A DNA stretch of 34,728 nt, taken from positions 1 through 34,728 of the forward strand of contig JALVBM010000198.1 of the NCBI GenBank assembly GCA_027010665.1. Direction: 5' to 3'. Under the pieces are notes generated by a model. It was not told where the DNA came from and ran no database searches. It saw only the letters and a list, made by a program, of their open reading frames with translations. The translations under genes and the position numbers were made by a program. Shown here one piece after another: positions 1 to 8,334 of the stretch (within the stretch, counting starts at the first letter, position 1; each line of letters begins with the position of its first letter). Origin of the DNA: Chromatiales bacterium. GTDB taxonomy: Bacteria > Pseudomonadota > Gammaproteobacteria > UBA6429 > Thiohalophilaceae.

Positions 1-36
1 CTCCGTGCCCTCCGTGTTATTTCCAGTATCCCTCAA

Positions 37-636
37 TCATTCCTTCTTCCCGATCAGACTCTCCTCCCCGCTGAGCAGGCGCTGGATGTTGCTGCGGTGG
101 CGCCAGTAGAGGAGGACGGTCATGGCGGCGGTGATCCCGACCAGGGGCCAGACGGGGCCGAGGATGAGCCAGACGTAGAGAGGCGCCAGGGCGGTGGCGA
201 TGAGAGCGGCGAGGGAGGAGATGCGGAAACCCTTGGCCACCAGCAGCCAGGTGCCGGCGGTGGCGGCGCCCACGGCCCAGTGGAAGCCGAACAGGACGCC
301 GAGCATGGTGGCCACGCCCTTGCCGCCGCGGAAGCCGAAGAAGACGGGATAGAGGTGGCCGAGGAAGGCGGCGGCGCCGGTGAGGCCGAGCACCAGGGGC
401 GGGACGCCCAGCCAGTGGCCGGCCAGCACCGGCAACAGGCCCTTGAGCATGTCGCCGAACAGGGTGATGGCGGCGGGCGTCTTGCCGCCCACCCGCAGCA
501 CGTTGGTGGCGCCCGGGTTGCCGGAGCCCTGGGTGCGCGGATCGGGCAGGCCCATCAGCCGGCAGACGATGATGGCCGAGGAGATGGAGCCGAACAGGTA
601 GGCGACGAGGATCAGGCTGGCGTCGGTGAGCGTCAT
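37..636 (-). CDS. plsY: Glycerol-3-phosphate acyltransferase PlsY
   Basis: PlsY is an inner-membrane enzyme that moves an acyl group from acyl-phosphate to glycerol-3-phosphate, the first step of phospholipid synthesis. The 199-residue product has the usual family length and about five hydrophobic segments. The three family motifs are visible: SGNPGATN near residues 38-45, a GDMLKGLLPV segment near 61-70, and GHLYPVFFGFRGGKG near 93-107. The N-terminus (MTLTDASLILVAYLFGSISS) enters the membrane directly, as in other PlsY proteins, which supports this start. It is divergent from folB across about 100 bp. This is the common gammaproteobacterial arrangement next to folB. I see nothing unusual and am confident in the call. 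Confidence 0.95.
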   Translation of the reverse strand: MTLTDASLILVAYLFGSISSAIIVCRLMGLPDPRTQGSGNPGATNVLRVGGKTPAAITLFGDMLKGLLPVLAGHWLGVPPLVLGLTGAAAFLGHLYPVFFGFRGGKGVATMLGVLFGFHWAVGAATAGTWLLVAKGFRISSLAALIATALAPLYVWLILGPVWPLVGITAAMTVLLYWRHRSNIQRLLSGEESLIGKKE

Positions 637-736
637 GCCGCGACATTACCGGGCATGGCGGCTGCCGGCAAGGGGTGACAGGCCGCGGCGGTATTGCCTT
701 GTTTCTTCTCCCCCGTCCCCTGTACCTTATGGCCCC

Positions 737-1096
737 ATGGACATCATCTACCTCAACGACCTGCGCATCGACACGGTCATCGGCATCTTTGACTGGGAGC
801 GGCGCATCAGGCAGACGGTGGTCTTCGATCTGGAAATGGGCGCCGATATCCGCAAGGCGGCCGCCTCCGACGACATCGCCGATACCCTCAACTACAAGGC
901 CGTGGCCAAGCGGCTCATCCAGTTCGTGAGCGAAAGCGAATTCCAGTTGGTGGAGACCCTGGCCGAGAAGGTGGCGGCCATCATCCTCGACGAGTTCGAC
1001 GTGCCCTGGGTGCGGGTGCGCCTGAACAAGCAGGGTGCGGTGCGCGGCGCGCGGGACGTGGGGGTGATCATCGAGCGCGGCCGGCGCGAGCACTGA
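737..1096 (+). CDS. folB: Dihydroneopterin aldolase FolB
   Basis: FolB converts 7,8-dihydroneopterin to 6-hydroxymethyl-dihydropterin and glycolaldehyde in cytoplasmic folate synthesis. The frame is open further upstream, but the family N-terminus (MDIIYLNDLRIDTVIGIFDW) begins at the ATG at 737. That start gives 119 residues, the usual length. Glu21, Tyr53 and Lys98 fall at or close to the catalytic positions known from the E. coli enzyme. No clear Shine-Dalgarno is visible before this ATG. The stop is followed at once by folK, the next enzyme of the pathway, so the two form an operon. Confidence 0.95.
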   Translation: MDIIYLNDLRIDTVIGIFDWERRIRQTVVFDLEMGADIRKAAASDDIADTLNYKAVAKRLIQFVSESEFQLVETLAEKVAAIILDEFDVPWVRVRLNKQGAVRGARDVGVIIERGRREH

Positions 1097-1097
1097 G

Positions 1098-1610
1098 GTG
1101 GCCCGGATCTACATCAGCCTCGGCAGCAACATCGACGCGGAAAACCATCTGCGCCGGGGCGTGGCGGCCCTGCGCGAGCACTTCGGCGAGCTGATCCTGT
1201 CGCCGGTGTACGAAAGCGAGGCGGTGGGCTTTTCCGGCGACAACTTCCTCAATCTGGTGGCGGGGCTCGACACCGACAAACCGGTACAGGACGTGGTCGA
1301 TATCCTGCACCGCATCGAAGACGAAAACGGGCGGGTGCGCAGCGGCCCGCGCTTCTCGGCCCGCACCCTGGATCTCGATCTGCTGCTCTACGACGATCGG
1401 GTGCAGTCCCCCGATCCCGGCCCGGAGCTGCCCCGCGACGAAATCCTCAAAAACGCCTTCGTGCTCTGGCCGCTGGCCGAGATTGCCCCCGAGCTGCGCC
1501 ATCCCGTCGTCGGCCGGACCATGGGCGAGCTGTGGGCGGCTTTCGACAAGACCTCCCAGCCCATCTGGCCGGTGCCGTTCGACTGGTCGCCCGATCCGCT
1601 CAGCTGTTGA
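1098..1610 (+). CDS. folK: HPPK, 2-amino-4-hydroxy-6-hydroxymethyldihydropteridine pyrophosphokinase
   Basis: FolK transfers pyrophosphate from ATP to the pterin made by FolB. The product has 170 residues, and the GTG start lies one base after the folB stop. Family features include the N-terminal ISLGSN motif, the FLN segment in the first third, and the magnesium/ATP motif FSARTLDLDLLLYDD near residues 89-103. The direct coupling to folB makes it part of the same transcript. Its last 11 bases overlap the 3' end of the convergent SDR gene, an unusually tight convergent arrangement. Confidence 0.94.
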   Translation: MARIYISLGSNIDAENHLRRGVAALREHFGELILSPVYESEAVGFSGDNFLNLVAGLDTDKPVQDVVDILHRIEDENGRVRSGPRFSARTLDLDLLLYDDRVQSPDPGPELPRDEILKNAFVLWPLAEIAPELRHPVVGRTMGELWAAFDKTSQPIWPVPFDWSPDPLSC

Positions 1611-2334
1611 GGCTGCGGCCGCCGTCCACGGCCAGCACCTGACCGGTCATATAGTCGGCATCCTGGATCAGATAGCGGATGGCCTTGGCGATGTCCTCGG
1701 GTGATCCCTGGCGCTTGAGAAAGGTGCGGGAGATGATCTTTTCCCTGCCGGCCGCGTCGAGGTGTTCCGGCCAGAGAATGGCGCCGGGCGCCACGCCGTT
1801 GACCCGCACCTCGGGCCCCAGTTCGGCAGCCAGGGATTTGGTGAGCATCACCAGCCCGGCCTTGGCGATGCTGTAGATCGGAAATGCCCGCAGCGGCCGC
1901 TCGGCATGGATGTCCACGATGTTGACGATGCAGCCACGGGCCTGGCGCAGAAAGGGCGCGGCGGCCTGGCTGAGGAAGAAGGGCGCCTTGAGATTGGTCC
2001 CCAGCAGGTCGTCCCATTCGGCTTCGGTGGCCTTGTCGATGGGCGTGGGGTAGAAGGTCGAGGCGTTGTTGATCAGCACGTCCAGCCGGCCCCAGGCCTC
2101 GGCGGCATCCTCCACCAGTTGCGGCAACAGCGCGGTATCGTGCAGATCGGCCTGTACCAGTGTCACCGAACCGGGGCGCACCGCCTCCAGTTCCTGCTGC
2201 AGGGCCTCGGCGCCGTCGCGGGACTGGCGATAGTGGATCACGATGTTCATGCCGGCCGCGTGCAGGAAGCGGGCAGTGGTGGCGCCGATGCGGTGGGCCG
2301 CGCCGGTGATGAGGACGGTCGGGTGCGTGCTCAT
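1600..2334 (-). CDS. Pteridine reductase-like short-chain dehydrogenase (PTR1/FolM type)
   Basis: This 244-residue SDR starts at MSTHPTVLITGAAHRIG. The Rossmann motif is TGAAHRIG (residues 10-17), with the arginine typical of NADPH-dependent pteridine reductases. The YSIAK catalytic motif gives Tyr154 and Lys158. The third catalytic position, 13 residues before the tyrosine, is Asp141 (IVDIHAERPL) where ordinary SDRs have serine. Asp at this place is a hallmark of Leishmania PTR1-type reductases. With folB-folK next door, the likely role is reduction of dihydro- to tetrahydropterin or folate, as proposed for FolM; that is inference. The frame is open upstream of 2334, but residues before that have no SDR character. 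The stop overlaps folK by 11 bp. Confidence 0.85.
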   Translation of the reverse strand: MSTHPTVLITGAAHRIGATTARFLHAAGMNIVIHYRQSRDGAEALQQELEAVRPGSVTLVQADLHDTALLPQLVEDAAEAWGRLDVLINNASTFYPTPIDKATEAEWDDLLGTNLKAPFFLSQAAAPFLRQARGCIVNIVDIHAERPLRAFPIYSIAKAGLVMLTKSLAAELGPEVRVNGVAPGAILWPEHLDAAGREKIISRTFLKRQGSPEDIAKAIRYLIQDADYMTGQVLAVDGGRSLNS

Positions 2335-2398
2335 GCCTGTGCTATCCTCGGGCGATGTTTTCGAGGGCGCCACTTTACCCCAATCCACCGGCCCACGC

Positions 2399-3586
2399 AT
2401 GAAGTCGCCGTTTCTCTCCGCCGGTGCCACGGCACCGGATCTGCCCGCACCCGATCCGGCCGCGCGCGCGCACGGCGAGCGGGTGGTCGCCCATCTGCGC
2501 AATGCCATCGCGGACGCCGGTGGCGCCATTCCCTTCGCGCGCTTCATGGAGCTGGCACTGTATGCGCCGGGTCTCGGCTACTACAGCGCCGGCGCCCACA
2601 AGCTGGGGGCCGAGGGCGATTTCATCACCGCTCCCGAGATTGCGCCGCTGTTCTCCCGCACCCTGGCCCGGGCCATCCTTCCCCTGCTGGATGCCCTGCC
2701 CGACGCCCGGCTACTGGAGGTTGGCGCCGGCAGCGGCCGCATGGCGGCCGACGTGCTGGCGGAACTGGCGGCGGGGGATCGGCATCCCGACTATGCCATC
2801 CTCGAGCGCAGCGCCGAGCTGCGGGAACGGCAGCAGGCGACGCTGGCCGAGGTCGGCTTCGCCGGACAGGCCGAATGGCTGGACGCCCTGCCGGCGCAGT
2901 TCACCGGCATCGTGCTGGCCAACGAGCTGCTCGATGCGCTGCCGGTGCATCGCGTGGTCTGGCAGGAAGGCGAACTGCGCGAGGCCTGGGTGGGTTGGGA
3001 CCAGGACGCTTTCGTTTGGCGGCCCGGTCCGCTCACCGATCCGCGCCTGGCCGGGCGCTTCGCGGCCATTCGCAAGCGCGTGCCGGACCTGCCCGATCCG
3101 TACATCAGTGAAATCAATCTGGCCGCCGAGGACTGGATCGCCACCCTGGGCGAGCGGCTCGGGCGCGGGGCAATCCTGTTGATCGACTACGGCTACGGGC
3201 GCGCCGAGTTCTATCATCCCCAACGCCGGGAGGGCACGCTCACCTGCCACTACCGGCATCACCGTCACGCCGATCCCTTCTTCCTGCCCGGCCTGCAGGA
3301 CATCACCGCCCACGTGGATTTCACCGCCGTGGCCGACGCGGCCCTCGCCGCCGGCCTGCGCGTGGCCGGCTACACCACCCAGGCCCATTTCCTGCTCGGC
3401 AGCGGCCTGCCCGAGCTGGCCGGCTTTTCCGACGATCCCCGCGAACAGCTCGAGACGGCCAACCAGATCCGGCGCCTGACCCTGCCCCAGGAGATGGGCG
3501 AGACCTTCAAGGTGATGCTGCTGACCCGGGATCTGGACGTTCCCCTGCCGGGCTTCGCCCTGCGGGACTTGCGCGACCGGCTTTGA
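2399..3586 (+). CDS. SAM-dependent methyltransferase, MidA/NDUFAF7 (DUF185) family
   Basis: The product has 395 residues from the ATG at 2399. The family's conserved N-terminal block is visible around residues 35-80: PFARFMELALYAPGLGYYS, followed by GDFITAPEIAPLF. The SAM-binding motif I is LLEVGAGSGRMAADVL near residue 105, and ANELLDALPVHR around residue 180 is another family signature. The mitochondrial homologue NDUFAF7 methylates an arginine of complex I subunit NDUFS2. The bacterial target is not known to me and no nuo genes are in view. The start lies in the 64-bp gap from the divergent SDR gene; the frame is open further upstream, so the start is moderately certain. Confidence 0.88.
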   Translation: MKSPFLSAGATAPDLPAPDPAARAHGERVVAHLRNAIADAGGAIPFARFMELALYAPGLGYYSAGAHKLGAEGDFITAPEIAPLFSRTLARAILPLLDALPDARLLEVGAGSGRMAADVLAELAAGDRHPDYAILERSAELRERQQATLAEVGFAGQAEWLDALPAQFTGIVLANELLDALPVHRVVWQEGELREAWVGWDQDAFVWRPGPLTDPRLAGRFAAIRKRVPDLPDPYISEINLAAEDWIATLGERLGRGAILLIDYGYGRAEFYHPQRREGTLTCHYRHHRHADPFFLPGLQDITAHVDFTAVADAALAAGLRVAGYTTQAHFLLGSGLPELAGFSDDPREQLETANQIRRLTLPQEMGETFKVMLLTRDLDVPLPGFALRDLRDRL

Positions 3587-3622
3587 GCGTCGCCCGCTTC
3601 CGGGCCACGCGCATGGGGACAT

Positions 3623-6600
3623 TCAGTCCCCGTCTTCGAGGCTGGCGAAGCAGTCGGCGGCCGGTCGCGGCCGGGCATACAGGTAGCCCTGATAGCGATG
3701 ACAGCCGTTGTCCCGCAGGAAGCGGGCCTGTTCGTCGGTTTCCACCCCTTCGGCAACCACCTCGAGCCCAAGATGGCGGGCCATGGCCAGGATGGTCTCC
3801 ACGATGGCCGCGTCGTTGCGGTCTTCGGTGATGTCCTGCACGTAGGCGCGGTCGATCTTCAGCTCGTCCAGCGGCAGGTGCTTGAGGTAGTACAGGGAGG
3901 AATAGCCGGTGCCGAAGTCGTCGATGGACAGGCGCAGGCCCAGGGCCTTGAGTTCGCGCAGCTTTTGCGCCGTATCGCTCAGATCGTCGATCAGCATGCC
4001 CTCGGTGATCTCCAGCGTGAGGCGGGCAGGTTCGATCCCGGTCTCGGCCAGCGTGGCTTCCACGCCGGCGACGAAGCGGGGATGGCGGAACTGGATCGGA
4101 CTGACGTTGACCGACACGGCAATGTGATCGTGGCGGCCATCCGCCTGCCACTTTCGCAGCTGCCGGCAGGCGGTCTTCAGCACCCAGTCGCCGATGGGCA
4201 GGATGAGGCCGGTTTCCTCCGCCACCGGAATGAAATCGTTGGGCGGAACGTTGCCCCGTTCGGGATGCTGCCAGCGCAGCAGGGCCTCCACCGCCACCGG
4301 CCGGCCCTGCTCGTCCACCTGCAGTTGATAGTGCAGATCCAGTTCGTCCTGCTGCAGGGCGTGGCGCAGATCCTCTTCCATCGCCAGCCGGGCATCGGCG
4401 ACGGCCTGCAGGCTGGCATGATAGTAGGCGATGGTGTCGCGGCCGTTGCTCTTGGCCTGGTACATGGCCACGTCGGCATGGTTGAGCAGGGACTCGGCGT
4501 CGTGACCGTCGCCCGGGAACAGGGCGATGCCCAGGCTGGCGGTGATGTGGAAGCGGTGGGCGTCCAGGGTGTAGCTGCCGGACAGTGCGTGCCGGACCTT
4601 CTCGGCGATGCGGTGTGCCTGACGGGCGGCGGTCTCGGGGTCGGCGTCCAGGAAGGGCAGCATGATCACGAACTCGTCACCGCCCAGGCGGGCCACGGTG
4701 TCCTCCTCGCGCACCACGCCGGTGAGGCGCCGGGCGATCTTCTGCAGCAGGGTGTCGCCGGCGCGGTGGCCGAGGCTGTCGTTGAGCAGCTTGAAGCGGT
4801 CCAGGTCGATGAACAGCAGCGCACCGGTGTGATCGTCGCGCCGGGCATGGCTGATGGCCTGTTGCAGCCGGTCGAGCAGCAGCCGGCGGTTGGCCAGGCC
4901 GGTGAGGGGATCGAAATAGGCCAGGCGTTCGATTTCCGCCTGGGCCTGCTTGTGTTCGGTCACGTCCACCACGGTGCCGTACATGCGCACGGGCGTGCCA
5001 TCGCTGTCGCGTTCCACTTCGCCCTGGCAGGTCAGCCAGCGCACGCTGCCGTCGGGACGCCGGATGCGGTGCTCCACCCGGTAGGGCGCATCGTCTTCGA
5101 GCGCCAGGCGTATGGCCGCTTCGACCGTTTCCCGATCGTCCTCGTGGATCAGGGCGTCGTAGGCGGCATAGGTCTCGTCGAACCGGCCGGGTTCCACGCC
5201 GAAGATTTCCGCCACGCCGTCGGACCAGATCACCCGTTCGCCTCGGATGTCCCACTCCCAGGTGCCGATGCCGGCGGCGCGGGTGGCCAGTCGCAGCAGC
5301 TCCTCCTTCTTGCGGATCTCTTCCAGGGCGGCCTGCAGTTGTGCGGTCAGGGCCTGGCGCTCCCGCTCGGCCTGCTTGCGCTCGGTGATGTCGCGCACCG
5401 TGCCGAGCACATGGGGCCGGCCCTCGAGATCGATGCGCACGGCGCTGATCTCCACGTCCAGCAGGCTGTCGTCCGGTCGCTGCACGGTCCATTCGATCAT
5501 GACCGGTCGTCCGGCGAGGACGGCTTGGACCAGATCCCGGGCGCGCTCGATGGAGGGGGTGCCGTCGCGCTGGATCGTGGGCGAGAATTCGCCGGGAGAA
5601 TGGCCGATGACGGCCTCGCGGGGATGGCCGAGGATCTCGAACAGCTTGGTGTTGCCGTCCACATACCGGCCCTCGTGGATCAGGAACACGCCGTCGTGCA
5701 GGGAATCGAGCAGGGTCTGGTACTTGTCGCGGCTGGCCTGCAGGGCCTGACGCGCTTCTTCCAGCGCGCTCAGATCCGAGAGACTGGCGACGAAGTGGGT
5801 GATCTGTCCCGCATCGTCGCGCACGGCGGTGATGTTCAGCCACACGTGCAGACGATGCCCCTGCCGGTCCCGGACCGTCGTGGCGCCGCGCCAGTCGCCG
5901 GTATCCTCGAGACGGCGGGTGAAGGCATCACAGAAGGCCCCCTCGGCCGGAACGGTGTCCAGCAGATCGTCGATGCCCTGTCCGGCCAGTTCCGCTTCGG
6001 TGAAACCGGTGAGGCGGGTGAAGCCGGGATTGCAGCGCAGGATGGCGCCCTCGGCATCGGTGATCAGCATGGCGTTGCTGGTCTCCAGGGCGATGGCGGC
6101 GATGCGGCGCTCCTCGCGCACGCGATAGGCCTCGCTGACATCGTGAAACACCAGGATCACGCCCTCGATGCCCTGCTCGCTGCGGATGGGCGCGGCGCTG
6201 TCGGCGATCTGGTACTGGCTGCCGTCCCGGGCGACCAGGGTGGTGTCGTTGGCCAGTTCCACGATGCGACCGGTTTCGAGGACCGTCTCGACCGGGTTGG
6301 GGATGGTCTCGCCGGTGCGGGCATTATGGATCACGAACACCGATTCGATGGGCTGGCCGAGCGCTTCCCGGGCCGTCCAGCCGGTGAGCTGTTCCGCCAC
6401 CGGGTTGAGGCGGGTGATGCGGCCCCGGGCGTCGGTGGCGATCACGGCGTCGCCAATGGACTCGAGCGTCCGGTCGAGATGCTGTTCCCGTTCCTCCCGT
6501 TCCCGGATCTGCTGTTGCAGCTGGCGGGCCATGCGGTTGAAGGCCTCGGCCAGACGGCCCAGCTCGCCACGGCCATGCACGGGCGCGGGGCGGAAGTCGT

Positions 6601-7267
6601 TGTCGGCCAGGCGCTGACTGTGTTCGCCCAGGCGCTGCAGGGGGCGGGTGACGAGCCGGTTCAGCACCAGCAGGATCAGGCCCAGCGAGGCCAGGGTCAG
6701 CACCAGCAGCAGACGGGCATCGCGCCACAGGGTGCGGGCGATGTTGGCCAGGGCCGGTTGCAGATCGTAGTCCAGGTACAGCAGGCCCTCGCGCGAGGGC
6801 CGGATCTGGCCGGGCCGGGTGGCCAGCGCCACCGGGTAGTAGGCCCGCAGATGCTGCTGCTCGATGCGCGGAGACAGCCGCCGGTCGTGCTGGCGGACCT
6901 GCCGGGCCAGATCCGGTCGGAAGCCGGGCAGCGTTTCGGCGGCGGGGCGACCCTTCCAGGCAAAGCGATTGGCGAACAGGACCCGATCCTGTTCGTCGAT
7001 CACCGCAATCGCCACCACGCCCGGATCGGTGCCGTAGGAGGTGAGCAGTTCCTCGGCGCCACCGATATCACCGGCCAGCAGCTTCTGGCTGACGGCCTGT
7101 TGCAGGCGGGCCAGGTTCTCCTGCCAGACATGCATCTGCTGCTGACGCACTTCGTCGCCCAGGTGCCGGTATTGCAGTAACGACCAGGCCGCGTAGTTGC
7201 CGAGCAGGATCAGGGCCACCAGCAGGGGCAGCCACAGGCGCAGGTCGAAGGTGCGCACCGGTTTCAC
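3623..7267 (-). CDS. Membrane-bound multi-PAS GGDEF-EAL c-di-GMP enzyme
   Basis: A 1214-residue inner-membrane signalling protein. Order: transmembrane helix (about 11-31), periplasmic sensor region (about 32-183), second helix (about 185-203), HAMP-like linker (about 204-255), four PAS/PAC units (about 262-380, 385-500, 512-632, 655-772), GGDEF (about 780-945) and EAL (about 965-1210). Both catalytic domains look intact. GGDEF is at 862-866 with an RxxD inhibitory site (REED, 853-856) five residues before it. The EAL domain has EALLRW from 994, DDFGTGYSS, a KID lysine, AEGVET and YQGYL. It could therefore make or break down c-di-GMP. Its start codon overlaps the stop of the upstream binding-lipoprotein gene by 4 bp (ATGA), implying translational coupling and a shared signalling role. 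Confidence 0.95.
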   Translation of the reverse strand: MKPVRTFDLRLWLPLLVALILLGNYAAWSLLQYRHLGDEVRQQQMHVWQENLARLQQAVSQKLLAGDIGGAEELLTSYGTDPGVVAIAVIDEQDRVLFANRFAWKGRPAAETLPGFRPDLARQVRQHDRRLSPRIEQQHLRAYYPVALATRPGQIRPSREGLLYLDYDLQPALANIARTLWRDARLLLVLTLASLGLILLVLNRLVTRPLQRLGEHSQRLADNDFRPAPVHGRGELGRLAEAFNRMARQLQQQIREREEREQHLDRTLESIGDAVIATDARGRITRLNPVAEQLTGWTAREALGQPIESVFVIHNARTGETIPNPVETVLETGRIVELANDTTLVARDGSQYQIADSAAPIRSEQGIEGVILVFHDVSEAYRVREERRIAAIALETSNAMLITDAEGAILRCNPGFTRLTGFTEAELAGQGIDDLLDTVPAEGAFCDAFTRRLEDTGDWRGATTVRDRQGHRLHVWLNITAVRDDAGQITHFVASLSDLSALEEARQALQASRDKYQTLLDSLHDGVFLIHEGRYVDGNTKLFEILGHPREAVIGHSPGEFSPTIQRDGTPSIERARDLVQAVLAGRPVMIEWTVQRPDDSLLDVEISAVRIDLEGRPHVLGTVRDITERKQAERERQALTAQLQAALEEIRKKEELLRLATRAAGIGTWEWDIRGERVIWSDGVAEIFGVEPGRFDETYAAYDALIHEDDRETVEAAIRLALEDDAPYRVEHRIRRPDGSVRWLTCQGEVERDSDGTPVRMYGTVVDVTEHKQAQAEIERLAYFDPLTGLANRRLLLDRLQQAISHARRDDHTGALLFIDLDRFKLLNDSLGHRAGDTLLQKIARRLTGVVREEDTVARLGGDEFVIMLPFLDADPETAARQAHRIAEKVRHALSGSYTLDAHRFHITASLGIALFPGDGHDAESLLNHADVAMYQAKSNGRDTIAYYHASLQAVADARLAMEEDLRHALQQDELDLHYQLQVDEQGRPVAVEALLRWQHPERGNVPPNDFIPVAEETGLILPIGDWVLKTACRQLRKWQADGRHDHIAVSVNVSPIQFRHPRFVAGVEATLAETGIEPARLTLEITEGMLIDDLSDTAQKLRELKALGLRLSIDDFGTGYSSLYYLKHLPLDELKIDRAYVQDITEDRNDAAIVETILAMARHLGLEVVAEGVETDEQARFLRDNGCHRYQGYLYARPRPAADCFASLEDGD

Positions 7268-8238
7268 GGCTGCCCCGGCAGAAAGTCGTCGCGGGTCAGC
7301 CCGGCCAGATCCGGGACGACGGTGAGCAGCCGGTTGGCGGCCATCAGGCGGGCCAGCTCCTGTGCGGTATGCTCGAGGGGTGCCGGCCGGCCGCCGAGCA
7401 GGCGCCGGTTGGCGGCCAGATCGGGCAGCACGATGCCTTCGAACAGGGCCGGCACGGCGTCGGGCGAGACGCGCAGGCGTGGTGCCATGAGCCGGTTGGC
7501 CCGTTCCGGATCATGGCGCATCACCTCACGGGCCCGGAAATACCCGGCCAGCAGATGCCGCAGTTCGGGGCCCCGGGTTTCGGCGGCCCGGCGGGTGACC
7601 ACCAGCACGTCGACGATGCGGCCGGGGATCCGGCTGCTGTCGAACAGGATCCGGGCGCCGTCGGCCAGCAGGCGGGACATCACCGGTTCGAAGGTGACCA
7701 CGGCATCCACCCGGTGATCGCGCCAGGCCTGCTCGTGCTGGTCCACGGGCAGGTATTCCAGTTTCACCTCGCCCGGCTCGAGCCCGGCGGCGCGCAGGGC
7801 GCCGTCGAGGAGGATGGCGCCCGTGCCGGTCTGCTCGACCCCGATACGCTTGCCCCGCAACTGGGCCAGCGTCTCGATGGGCGGGCGTGCCAGGAGCACG
7901 TCGGCCCCGCTGGAGAAGTCCATCACCAGCACCACCTGCAGATCCAGGCCGCGGGCGATCTGGCCGATGGCCTCGTCCAGGGTCAGGCAGCCAGCCTCGA
8001 GATTGCCGCTGCGCAGCTGGTGCATGACCTGGGTTGCGGAAGGCAGTTCCACCAGATGCACCGCGGCCCGGTCGTAGGCGCCCAGTTCCCGGGCCAGATA
8101 AAGGGGTTCGTAACCGGGCCAGACGTTGCTGCCCACGCGCAGCGGATCGGCCGGCGGCTCGCCGCAGGCGGCCAGCAGCAGGGCCAGGCTGGCGATCAGC
8201 AGGCCGGCGAGACGATGGAGACGCGATCGCGGGGGCAT
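7264..8238 (-). CDS. Orphan NMT1/SsuA-like substrate-binding lipoprotein
   Basis: A 324-residue periplasmic binding protein of the ABC nitrate/sulfonate/thiamine-precursor type (NMT1/THI5-like fold). A signal peptide ends in a lipobox, LLLAAC, with Cys25 as the lipidation site. Mature features are the VGSNVWPGYEPLYLARELG opening, the GKRIGVEQTGTG segment and a VDAVVTFEP hinge motif. No ABC permease or ATPase gene is nearby. The gene sits downstream of a TRAP operon and overlaps the GGDEF-EAL gene by 4 bp, so it probably acts as a ligand sensor for that enzyme rather than in transport; that is inference. A GAAGGAA Shine-Dalgarno precedes the ATG by a few bases. The ligand is unknown. Confidence 0.88.
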   Translation of the reverse strand: MPPRSRLHRLAGLLIASLALLLAACGEPPADPLRVGSNVWPGYEPLYLARELGAYDRAAVHLVELPSATQVMHQLRSGNLEAGCLTLDEAIGQIARGLDLQVVLVMDFSSGADVLLARPPIETLAQLRGKRIGVEQTGTGAILLDGALRAAGLEPGEVKLEYLPVDQHEQAWRDHRVDAVVTFEPVMSRLLADGARILFDSSRIPGRIVDVLVVTRRAAETRGPELRHLLAGYFRAREVMRHDPERANRLMAPRLRVSPDAVPALFEGIVLPDLAANRRLLGGRPAPLEHTAQELARLMAANRLLTVVPDLAGLTRDDFLPGQP

Positions 8239-8334
8239 GTGGATTCCTTCGGGTCCGCCCGGTAACCGTCAGGGGCGGTATCGGTTTATCGGCCGAATGC
8301 GGCAAAGTTGAAGCGGCAAAAGACGTTCCGGAGG

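Noticed and set aside
1-36. CTCCGTGCC / CTCCGTGTT near-tandem repeat at the window edge
   Set aside because: Only two short imperfect units, cut by the window start. It may be the end of a dispersed repeat but cannot be supported.
3698-7180. An open frame of 1160 codons on the plus strand, opposite the GGDEF-EAL gene
   Set aside because: It mirrors the GC-rich codons of the real gene, has Gly/Val/Gln-rich low-complexity composition and no recognisable domain.
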